Positions 24,455-35,177 of a stretch of 64,000 nt of DNA are shown piece after piece; the stretch's first letter is position 1, and the number at the start of each line of letters is the position of its first letter. The notes under the pieces were generated by a model. It did not search any database. It saw only the letters and a program-made list of their open reading frames with translations, and had not been told where the DNA came from. The stretch spans positions 1,550,001-1,614,000 of the forward strand of contig JANATG010000002.1 of the NCBI GenBank assembly GCA_029449235.1, written 5' to 3'. The position numbers and the translations under genes are program-made. Origin of the DNA: Linnemannia schmuckeri (lineage: Eukaryota; Mortierellomycota; Mortierellomycetes; Mortierellales; Mortierellaceae).

Positions 24455-26117
24455 GGTTGCTGTGTGTTGTTGATGATGATGATGATGAAAATGGTTGGTA
24501 GTTGTTCTGTTTGTTTGTGTTTGGTTGTGTATGAGAGGAAGAGGGAAGAGAGAGAGAGAGAAGTAAGCGCTGGAAACAAGAAGAGAAGAAAAAGAAAAAG
24601 AAAAAAAAGGCGAAAGGACCTTTTTATTTGAAATGAGCTTGGTCGTGTGAGACAGTACTCTTATGTACGGAAAAGCACAAAAAAAAACTTTGTTGTCTGT
24701 GGTGTATATGTGGGTGTGCGTGTGTGAGGGTCCTTTTCATGCAAGATCATGGCTCGAGTGAGTGCGTCTGTCGGGCTTGATGTCGGCCTGTCAGTCTAAC
24801 AGCCGAGGACATAAGGAAAAAAAAGAAAAAAAAAGTCAAGTGGGTCTTTGGATATGAGAGCAGACAAATAACAACGATGGGGACAAATAATGAGGAAGAG
24901 AGAGTCGTGTGTCTCTGTGAACAACAAGGGGAGTATGAGGATTTAGGAGGATAAAAAAGGGAGAGAGCAGCGTTCTCTTTCTTTCTCCATGCGACAGACA
25001 TAAGACAGAGAGTGGACAGCCACTTTTCAGTTTTCACTTTTTATAACGCCCATGTGGGGCAAACGATTGGTGTCCAGTCCATCGGCCTGGGAATAGGGAA
25101 ACAACACCTCACAAGGTAAAAATAACAAAAGATTTCTTCCACAAGGGACTAGCACGCACAACTCGACTCAACTGCTCTTCTTTTTGACTTTTGCTCTTAC
25201 TCGCTCTCTGTCTCCTGTCTGCCTAGTCTTCTTCCTCATCCACGACCCCCTTCCACCTAAAACACTGTGCAGTCAGACAAAGAGAAAGAACGAGAAGAGT
25301 GAGGGTGATGATGATGATGATAAGTTCTGCCGCAAAATGGCAGCTGATCCCTCGCCCTTTTGCTCGTCCAAGCTCACTTAGTCCTTTCGCAAACAGCAAC
25401 TCCTCTCCACGGGCACGTTTACGATTGCTGGCTCCTGTCTTGTCCTCCCAGCTTGGACTTCTTTGTTTTTTTTTGGCTTGTGCTCATTTCTTTTACTTTT
25501 TTGCCCAAAGAGAAAACCCTTAGTTCTTCAAACGATGGAAAATAGTGATCTTTATCCATCCACTCACAGGCCAAGCCTCGCCCCTGCTGCCAACCATCTC
25601 ATTCTCTTTTGACGTTCTCATTTTTTCCGTCTTCGTTCTCGTCCCCTGGATGACCTGCCATAATACACATCTGCCTTGCTGGTCTGTACTTGCTTAAAAG
25701 GTATCCTTTCATCCCTTCCTATCTAACTTTTTTTTCCTTCGTTTTTCTCAATTTTGACTTTAATCTATCGGACTGTTGCCAAGTCTCTTTGTTGGAAATG
25801 CTGCTGGCTGGTTGCCATCCAAACCTTGACCTTCATACTCATAGTACGAAAGCCATTTTTCCTTTTTTTTTTATACAAGGAATCTATTCTTGCTAGAGTG
25901 ATGATGGTGACGCCCATGATGTTGATGATACAACGGACTTTCAGGAGACAACCAGCCAGCCGGCAACACCAGCCTCACCAGTCAACCAAGCCCAAAAGTG
26001 AAAGTAAAAAAAAAAGTCCATGGGCACAAAGTGCTTTACTGACAAAAAATACATAGAGAATATAAAAAAAAGAGAGACCGACGCCATTCGAGAGCGTTTG
26101 GGGATACGTTTTTCACG

Positions 26118-26144
26118 TTTTTTTTTTTTTTTTTTTTTTTTTTT
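26118..26144 (+). repeat. T27 mononucleotide tract
   Basis: An uninterrupted run of 27 T lies in the gene-poor region. Confidence 0.9.
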
Positions 26145-27168
26145 CAACCAAGCTGACTGACTGGCTGACCTTGGCTGGCTCTCTCGCTCTTTTTTTCTTC
26201 CCTTCAGCCTTTGTGCCTGTTGGTTGAGATCTATTCTTTATCACCTTGGCGCTCGCTTAGGTACTTTGAATGCTACTATGCCACTCCACACGTTTCTATT
26301 TTTTCGTTGGTCTTTTTTTTGTTGATTCTGATTGGAACCATTTTCTGGTCTCAACCCCAGAGAGACACAAAGACAATTTGCCCAGGAGGAAACAAACAAG
26401 AGAAGAGAGAAGAAGGAAAGAAAGAAAAAAAAAAGAAGGGGTAGAAATGAGGGGAAAGCTGGGGGGATGAAAGTAAGGAATTAGAGACTAAAACGAAGGA
26501 ATTGGAGAAGATATGGAGTAGTAACAAATGATCCGAGCTTGGATCGATTGTTGTTTTTCACTCGCGTGGCAGCAGTAAGCGGAAAACCCCTCTGTAGAGA
26601 TACGGGGGTGGGAGGCTGTCAGAACTGCAGGTGAGTAAAGGAGCTTACCTACTTGCCTCCTTTTGTTTTGGAAGTGATTGGACCTTTTAGACATGCAGGA
26701 ACGATGCCATTTCGATTCATGGTGAGGTCGTATGTATATGTTGTGATAAGCTGGAAGTTGATAGTAGTAGTGGCAGTGACACATTGTTGTTATTGTTGGT
26801 GATCCCGCCTACGCCCATTGTGGCGTTCCTTCTCACATTACATACTTTTTCTTGGCTTACCAACACAGCCATGGGCTGTTGCCGTTGCTAAATTACGTTA
26901 ATTTACAAAGGAAGGCATGCATATATAAAAACGGACGAACGCCCACCTCTTAACCATTATAGGACAGGCAGGTAGCCAGACAGGGTCTTCTTTGTCACTC
27001 CTTATCTCCTTGTTTTGTTGTTGTTGTTGTTGATGTTTCGCGTAGGGCGTAATGGACGTTAAAAGGGAAAGCAAGGAGGGTCAGCAAAGGTATCTTTTTG
27101 CATGTAGAGAATTGGAGTGGAAAAAACTGTGGGAGGGAGTGGTAGACCTAGTGGCTTTTTCAACAGTG

Positions 27169-27292
27169 TACCTAAGGCGAAAATTATGAGGCTCCCCCGG
27201 CCGTGGAAGCCTTACTTTTAAAAACAAAAACCCTGAAAACCCCCTTAAGTCTCACACTAACTGTGTTTAAGAATTTTCGCCTCCTTAAGTAC
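27169..27292. mobile_element. Possible MITE: 124-bp element with imperfect terminal inverted repeats
   Basis: The left end reads TACCTAAGGCGAAAATT (27169-27185). The right end is its inverted partner (27272-27292), with one mismatch and a 3-bp insertion. Both ends are bounded by TA, as with Tc1/mariner-type insertions. The interior (about 85 bp) has no ORF. It could also be a simple hairpin, since only one copy was seen in the window. Confidence 0.35.
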
Positions 27293-27894
27293 AATCTTTT
27301 CTCGACACACGTCAGGTAATCAAAATTTAAGCTCGTCTAAAATCTCCAGGAACCAGCCAGGACTTTTTTTCAGGTACCTCTTATCAGAAACCGCTGTCTG
27401 TGCGTAACTGCGCCTTTTGCGCGCCAGGCGAGAGAGGTCATACAGTACGTCGTTGTTATTCATCTCTATAGGCCAATAGTGAATACCCGAGGTCAGAAGG
27501 TATGATTTTTGTTTCTTTCATACGAGTTTGCCCAATGTTCCATATGTTTGCGGCAACAATGACCAAGGCATTCTCCGCCTTGACTTTTGTCTGATTATCA
27601 TTTTTTGCCTTCTTCTGTAAGATAAATCCCACTTCCTTCAATCAGCATCCAATTTCCTGCTTTCCTTTATCCCAGTATCCACCTACAAGCCGCAGTGAAG
27701 ATCAGCGAGTAAGGGGGGAAAATGTATGGGTATTCATGGCTGTTAAAACATCTTTCCTTCTCCTTTGCGCTCTGACCCATGGCATTTTTACATTCTTAAA
27801 CGGGACCATTTTTTGTTTGCAAGTCGGCAAAGTAACCAAAAATGAAAGTCATACAAGGCTCCCAACCTCACCCTTCACATCACCACTCTGTATG

Positions 27895-27926
27895 CATGCT
27901 AAGCCGATCTCATGCTAAGCCGATCT
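27895..27926. repeat. 16-bp perfect tandem duplication
   Basis: The unit CATGCTAAGCCGATCT occurs twice head to tail. No known element was recognised. Confidence 0.85.
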
Positions 27927-30900
27927 CCTTTCTCTCTATCGTTCTCTCCCATCTCTCCTTTTTCGCCCATGTCTCTCTCGTATTCTTTCTCACGACCGCT
28001 GTTACTTTTCTGTTTTGATTTTCGCTTGCAGGACATATATTTCTTTCCTATCTTCTATTCAACGTCCTCAAGTCCTTCTCCTTTATTTTTCATGGCATCA
28101 AGAAGGCTGAAGCAGTAGTAATATGCATATCTACAAAGATGGATGGATGGATGATACTTTGTCCGCTATGACTGCTTTACTAGGCGCACGAGAGGATTTA
28201 GGAGACACAGACGCGTTCAGCCTGCAGGCTTGGCTTCTCTAGGAGATTAACACGCATGTCGGAGAATGCACGCTTCTTAGAGAGAGATATGCATAGAAAG
28301 AAAAAGGGATTATGGAAAAAAGCACGGAGGGAAAGGAGAGTAAGGAGGGTAATAAGGCCCCAGGCCAGCTGTGGTACTTCTTTGTTAGAAAAGGAGAAGT
28401 TCGGAAGAACCATTTATGAAATTGACAAATGTACTGCACGCCCATCATGTTGAGAGCGAACGAGTATGCGTGGAATAGAGATTTTTGATTACTTGAACAG
28501 AAAAGAAACGGTATCCAGTATTCCGCAGGAGAGGGAAAGGGAGAGGGGAGGTTGGTAACCCGGAAGGCATTCTTTTCGGCGTCTAAACTGGATCGATTGA
28601 ACCCAGCGCCATATACTGATGGCCCCCCAAGCCGAAGCCGATGCGTGCATAATGTAGGTAGGTATTTTGTGAGCTCTCATAAAAGACGGGAAATGACGGT
28701 CACAGTCATGGTCATTGGCAATGATAGCAGTGCAGTGGTGGTGTGGAGTGATGGTCTGTATTTTGTCTGTATGAGACCCACTCATCACCCACCTACGTTA
28801 CTGAGTGTATGTGTGTGAGGTGAGACATATTAAGTGAACAGCACAAAAAGTGATGTGCTCACCACTCCGCTGCCCAATGTAAGGATATTGCAATTTCCAA
28901 GAGTGAGAGTGAGATATGCAAGGGATTTTTGAGAGGTGCAATTGAACCTGTGGAAGGACCCGAAAGAAAAAAAACAAAACATCAAATCATCTAACACGAA
29001 GATTGTTCCTATATCTTGTTCCTACCACCCAGTCCAGTCGATCACACCATACACATGCGCGCCGTAGTTCGACAAGACATCAAAATCAGACAATGCAGGC
29101 CACGCCAGACAGGGCAGCCTGGACCTCCTCCAATCGTTTCTTCTTTTGATTCCTCCTCTTCCCTCCTCCTCTTCCTACTTTTGTGATTCAGAGCCACTCC
29201 TCTTTGCCATCCTTCTCTGTCTCCTCCACGCCCTATGCACCATGATCTGCAAGGCCTTATTTTTCAAAGCACGGCGCAATTTAACCTCATTTGCTGGGTT
29301 CACCACTCCAATTTACTCACTTAAACGCACCGCAACACCAATACCTCACCCGCGGAGTATGTATCCATGAAAGAAGAAATGCGATGACGAGCCTAGATCT
29401 GGATGCGACGTCGGATTCCAACGGTCGACTTACACTGGGGAGTTGCCTGGTTGGCTGTTTCTTCTTTTTTTCTTCTCTCGTGGACATACTCGCGATGATG
29501 TACTCATCTGTGTTGTCCTACATTTGCGATTAAGAGAGCGATAATGCATCAAATGAAGCACACAAATTGACCCTTTTCTGCACTGTTGTCTTCTTGCAGG
29601 CAAATCCGCCCCTGCACACAATTGAGAGCCGCAACATCAAACAATTTCGTTTGATAAATTTTTTTTTGTATTCATGAGAAATGAGGGAATGGAAGGAATG
29701 AAAAAAAAGATCCAAGAGAAGGGGGTTCGAGCGGAAGAAGGAATGGGAAGGGAAAGAGGGAAGGGAGGGAGAGAAAGATGGAAAAAAAACATGTCTCGTT
29801 TCATGCAGTCCACGTTTTTTCTGTTCTTGTTTCTGTTTGTTTATTCGCTGTTTTATTCTTTACATATCAAGCAAAACAAGCAATAAACAATTGTCGACTA
29901 TGCCGTTGATGAACATTCCTTATAACCCTTCTATCTCATTCTACAAAGGCCAATAAACATTCTTCAGAGGAAAAAAAACAACCATCGATGGTGATCTCAT
30001 TGCCAGACAATGTTATCCTTCCTTCTTTTCTTTTCTTGATGTGTTCATTGAGTAACAATACATTCCGCCGGATGGATGAATGAGTTGAACATTTTGGTTC
30101 AAGGACCAGATCGAGATGCTAGGCCCTTCCTCCATCGTTTCCTCTCTATCATCTGTTTGTTCTCATTCTTTGTACCAGTCAGGAGATACAACCAGCCCGG
30201 AACGCGTCTCTTATTCAACAACGCGACACCTTATTCCCTCAAGCAAGACATGTATGTTGCCAAATGTACACCTAATATTCCAGCTCCCTAGTTGCCCGTC
30301 TTCTCCTGCCTCCGTGCCCCCCTGCTCCAGCGCCTTCATCATCCGAACGCACCTCTCTCCCCCATCCTTCATATACTCTCGGTCCCAATTGAAACCTTCT
30401 CCTACTCCCTTCCGTCAACTATGTACCAGGACTACCTTCCTCTCCTCGCTCCTTACTGATGACTGACTGCCTTTTAGACTTCCGGAGAAATCAGTGAGCC
30501 TCTTACACTTTTTTCGATAGTTTCGAACCAGGTGGAAAGTTGACTCTCTCTCTCTCTCGCTTTCGCTCCAATGAACGTCCATCATCGTCTAATAAGACTA
30601 GAAGGATATGGATATGATATCTTTCTTCGGTACCTGTAGAGTAGTATTGTCATACCGGGTTATTGTTTGAGCAAAATAAAGAATAAAATACAGACCTGGG
30701 ACCATTTCTAATCGTTGTTTGTATTGATATTGCACCGCGGAGTAAGGTAAAGAGGGGGGGTCTCGTTAGTTTGATTATGATCCGATTGTGTTCTATTGAG
30801 AATATTATCACTGGAGCGAGGAAGGAGTACATGCAGGATGTGTGGAGGAAAGGAGATAGGAGCGAGATAATGTACGGCGAGTGTGTAAATAAAAACGTGC

Positions 30901-30958
30901 TAAAGTCAGAGTTTTCGCTTCGACGGTAAATAATTTCTCACTTAATCTAGTGCTGTGT

Positions 30959-30959
<1 letters not shown>

Positions 30960-31003
<44 letters not shown>
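30960..31003 (+). repeat. T44 mononucleotide tract
   Basis: This is the longest homopolymer in the window, with 44 consecutive T. It lies in gene-poor DNA with no recognised gene nearby. Confidence 0.9.
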
Positions 31004-33503
31004 CTTCGCTGAATCAGGACGACGCGGTTGCATACAAAGTCGAGGGCACATGTCGATGGCGAAAAAAAACCATAGCAGCAACTACCTAGAAGAAGAAGAA
31101 CAAAGGGAGTAGAGGAGAGTTATATTACAGATTCAACTGAGAGGGATCAAACAAGTTTTTGTGAGTGTGTGAGAGATGGGTGCCGAAAATTCGGAATCTT
31201 CATCGTAAATGAGCTGAGCTTCCTTCCTCCTCCTCATTCCTTCCCGATCTTCTTCATCGGTTTCCCTTTCAACTATCTGCTATTCAACCTTCGAGTGTCC
31301 TGGTCTTGGGCCCTTTTTGGATGGAAATGAGCGAGTTTGGTTCCAATTGTCGGATGAACAACAAAGGGCAGGGAAGTATGGTTCACCAAACATTGCGCGG
31401 GCGGGTGAGACAAAAATTACGGATAAAAGCAACCAACGAACAAAAATTGAAACCGGCTTGATTTGCATGGGTACGGAGGATATGGAACCGAGGAATGGAG
31501 AGAGTGATCCCTGCATTATTAATCGTAAAAAAGGAGGAGGGGACGCCGGGTCTAGTCAATGCTAATATTTCCCCACCAGTTATTGTTTTGTTCTCACACG
31601 TTTTTACGTTGAGGTTAATATTCGGCAGGTCATAGGGTGAATGGTCCGCAATTGCAATGAAACGTTACTAAGAATGTAACAAGAGCGAGGAGAGAGAAGG
31701 TATTGGGAGGAGGAAATGACCTGACAGAGGGAGAGGAGAGGGAAGAAGATATCAAGAGCAACCACAGAAAATACAAACAAAACAAAAACAAAGTTGGCCT
31801 CTTTTGAGGAAGGTCAATAAGCTCGAGATGAGATGAGTTCCGTGTTGTTGATTCTCATTTGCGCTTTTTTTCTTCGAGTCATGGTATAATGATAGGGAGC
31901 ATGCGCGTTGAATAAAAGGGTGAAGAGGGAAAGCGACAAGAAGAGGGAGAGAGTAGGAGAGTAAAGTAACCATAGTTGATTCTTCGTGTTAATATTTTCT
32001 TTTTGACGCGTTGCGTATTGTGACCCTGATCCTTGGAAAAACGGTTTTTTAATTGTCCGTCACCAAACCAAATCAGTGGCTATCATTGTTCCTGCATAAG
32101 TATTAGTGCGTTCTAGTAAATGGATGTATCGTAGTAGAGGCACCGTCGGGATCTAAGCTAAGATACAAATCATTATGGTGGCGTAATAATGAGTTGGGAA
32201 GGTGATACTGTTTTGACTGTTTAACTTTCAATATGTTGTTGATGTGCTCATTTCCTGTTTTCTCCACTTTTTTGAAATGAGTGACCACCACAAAGTTGAA
32301 ATTGCAATCAAACGATAGTTAGGTTTCCAAGTGGGAGGTGAGCCAGGGCGGGAAGAGTGGATTACGCAGCGAGTGAGTTGATTTTTTGGCGCAGGGCAGC
32401 CAGACCAGGCGGTCTATGGATTGGACAATCGATTGATTATGTCTGTTTTGTGTTGCTGTTTATTTGAGAGCGATCACGGAAATATTGCAGTGGAAAAAAA
32501 AAGTTATTTGTCCGCGCAAATTATGTGTAATATGCAGTGGTAGGGACCTGGGAAGGTGTGCCTGGTCTTGTTTGAGGTTGTCTCTCTATCTCCTTTTTAA
32601 AATGAGCTGAGCTGGACTGAATGTCTTTTTTTTTTCTACATCTTTTTATTTCTTTGGCTATATTGGAGCAAGAGTGGGGATAGGATGGAATGGATCGATG
32701 GGTAGGATAGGCATGTCGCTGTTAGATCATCCATCTTGTTCTTGGAGTCAATTGATGATTGTCTCTTTTGTTTGTTGACAACAAAGATAATTCACTCATT
32801 CCTGAAGATCGTACGATTACATGCCAAAGGTTGTCGATTAACAGGCATGTAACCTATTGAGGCATGGACATTGTGTCAGATTTACATACCGTGCTTATTA
32901 TGTCGTAATCTTCATCACGTCCCTTTATTCTCTTCACAAGCAGCACTCTCTCACTCCTTCCAAAATCCCTTCACTTTGCTTTGTTTGTCTTGTCATTGTC
33001 TACGTTTATTTTGTTCAAACCAAGGCTTGCCTGTCGTTTCGCTCCCTCCATCTGTGTACATGTGTGGTGCTTGAAAGCTGTTTTTGTGTTTTTGAGTTTT
33101 CGCAAGAATACCTTAATGCCTCCCTCTTATTGCTTCTCGATCATTCGCTTCTTTCTCGGTTTTGTTCCTTACCTACCTTTAGAACTCAATCTCCATAGAA
33201 CGACTCTCTCGTTGTTGAGGTAAAAACAATATGAAAGAAAACAAGAAAGTAGGGTTTGTCTGTTGTTGATTTTCTTGCTCTCAACAACACATAACAACCA
33301 ATTATTCGATTATTTTATCGCTCTCTTTCGATTTGTCTCCGGAGGACTGAGAAAGGTACCTCCAAAATGGTACCGTCATTTTCTTTGTGTTCCGCTGTCT
33401 CCTAATCCAGTCATTCATCTTACCTTTACCTTCTCCTTTCTCCTTGAACCACCCCTGGCTGGGCTTGGTCAATTCGACCTGGTTTTTTCATCTCCTCAAA
33501 GGG

Positions 33504-33510
33504 TATAAAA
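33504..33510 (+). promoter_or_regulatory. TATA box of the LPMO-like gene
   Basis: TATAAAA lies 191 bp before ATG 33695, followed by a strongly C/T-rich leader. The arrangement suits a highly expressed gene. Confidence 0.6.
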
Positions 33511-33694
33511 GCTAGACTGTCCCTGGCCGTTTCCCTCTTTTTTTTTCTCATCATCACTCACCTCCACAAGTTAACGATCCCCTTCCTTAGCGAATCCCCT
33601 CACATACTAACAAATCCTTGTTAATACCCTCAACCTCCTTGCATACCCTTCAACAACCTCCTCTCAGCCTTCAACCTCTCCTCAACGTTTCAAG

Positions 33695-34402
33695 ATGCTT
33701 AAGACTTCCTTCATCGCCATGGCCGCCGCTGCTTGCCTCGCCATCCTCTCCTACACCCCCATGACCGAGGCTCACGTCGGTCTTCGCTCCCCCTGCCCCC
33801 GCTACGGCTCCTTTGCTGGCTGCCCCGCCCCTCCCAAGGGCCAGTCCATCGACTATGACCTCAACTCGCCCATCGGCACCCACGATACCATTAACTCGCC
33901 CATCTGTAAGCACACCGTCCCCGCCTCGAAGCGCCAGACCTTCAAGGCCGGTCAGACCATCAAGACTGAGTACTCAATCGGCGCCTCCCACGGCGGTGGA
34001 CACTGCCAGTATGCCCTCTCGTACGACAAGGGCAAGACCTGGGTCGTCATCAAGACCGTCATCCGCGACTGCTTGAAGGGAACCACCTCTTCCTCCAAGT
34101 ACTCCGTCAATGTCAAGATTCCCTCCTCTGCTCCCTCCGGTAACGCCATCTTCATGTGGCTCTGGAACAACGCCGTCGGAAACCGTGAGTTGTACTCCAA
34201 CTGTGTCGACATCAAAATCAACGGCAAGAACGGCGGTGAGATCAAGGGTGTTGCTCCTCTCATTGCCAACTACGGTCCCAAGTCCGCCCGCATCGGCGAA
34301 TTCCCCAATGCCAACCAGCCCGATGGTCATGAGCTCTTCGCCAAGCGCAAGGCCATCACCGTCAAGGTCCCCAAGGCTACCGCCTCCAAGTCCAACAAGT
34401 AA
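33695..34402 (+). CDS. Secreted LPMO-like copper protein
   Basis: This 235-aa protein is encoded by one exon. A clear signal peptide (hydrophobic core about 5-20) would be cut after A26, leaving His27 as the first residue. That is the hallmark of lytic polysaccharide monooxygenases, whose N-terminal His and a second His bind copper. Candidate second ligands are H99 and H103 (ASHGGGHC), and Y167 lies in the later ELYSNC block. Six cysteines (34, 43, 71, 104, 126, 170) could pair. The basic, Lys-rich tail is likely disordered. Strong C-ending codon bias and a TATA box suggest high expression. Chitin or another cell-wall polysaccharide is a plausible substrate, but the AA family cannot be assigned by eye. 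Non-catalytic copper proteins share this fold. Confidence 0.8.
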   Translation: MLKTSFIAMAAAACLAILSYTPMTEAHVGLRSPCPRYGSFAGCPAPPKGQSIDYDLNSPIGTHDTINSPICKHTVPASKRQTFKAGQTIKTEYSIGASHGGGHCQYALSYDKGKTWVVIKTVIRDCLKGTTSSSKYSVNVKIPSSAPSGNAIFMWLWNNAVGNRELYSNCVDIKINGKNGGEIKGVAPLIANYGPKSARIGEFPNANQPDGHELFAKRKAITVKVPKATASKSNK

Positions 34403-35177
34403 AGACTTCTTGAGGACCTTTTTCACAAGCATTTGTCTCTTAGCATTTTCTTTTAACGACTCTTTCCCTCCCTCCCGATTCGCTATCCGCCTCTAAAAAA
34501 TCATTTTAAAAAAACCACAAAAAACACTTTTTTCATTGTTGTGGTCCCCTCTCCTTTTTTTATTCCCTCCCTGATGTGGCCAGTGTGTTCGCATCGAGAA
34601 TAAGAACAAGGCACAATAATAAAAAAAGGAACATTTTTTCAGGCTTTTGTTTCGTTGCTGGTCAACGAACTTCTGCCGCCCAAAAAAAATATATATATAC
34701 GTAACTTTTCTTTTTGATTGGTTGTTTATGGCAATGTTCTCTGAGCGATAGTTCCACGTTGTTGTTGCTCTTTCCATTTGCAAACGATGTCAACAGCGAT
34801 GGTTAATAGTTCCATGCTCCACTTTTTTTTATGTCATGCTTTCCGTCTCTGATTTTGATAACAGGGCAAAAAGGGAAGGTATCCTAATCGTTCATGATGG
34901 AGGAACCAATGGAGAAGCAAGACTGAAGGGAAAAGTGGCAAATTGATAGAAAGGCAGAATTTAATAATGCAAATGAAATGAAATAAATGAAAGATGAACC
35001 ATAGAAAAAAGATCAAAAAAATTACAACGAATTAGCCCCGTTTTCACCCTGCTGCAAGGTTCAAACAAAAGAACAAGGGGAAGGACGGGGGGACCAAACC
35101 ACATGGAAAAGAAGGGAAGAAAAAGACAAAAAAGGCATGAAAGGCAACAAACCAGTATCATCAAGGTGATATATATC
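34403..35177. other. Convergent spacer
   Basis: This region is tail to tail between the LPMO-like gene and the CoA-transferase gene. It is AT-rich, with an (AT)n stretch near 34689-34700 and A/T runs. No gene was seen. Confidence 0.55.

Larger units (their letters stand above)
24455..33694. other. 9.2-kb gene-poor region
   Basis: No gene was recognised here. The region holds (GAT)n tracts (24473, 25305), an exon-like piece (25897-26001), T27 (26118-26144), a TATA-like site (26922), a small inverted-repeat element (27169-27292), a 16-bp tandem duplication (27895-27926), T44 (30960-31003) and a pyrimidine-rich stretch before the LPMO-like gene. Short ORFs are many but overlap in several frames and lack coding character. 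Confidence 0.55.

Noticed and set aside
29530..30466. ORFs near 29.5-30.5 kb
   Set aside because: They are short, overlap in several frames and have no biased codons, splice support or recognisable domains.
31317..31565. 82-codon plus-strand frame with balanced composition
   Set aside because: It has no ATG at its start, two other frames are open over the same bases including the opposite strand, and no splice context was convincing.
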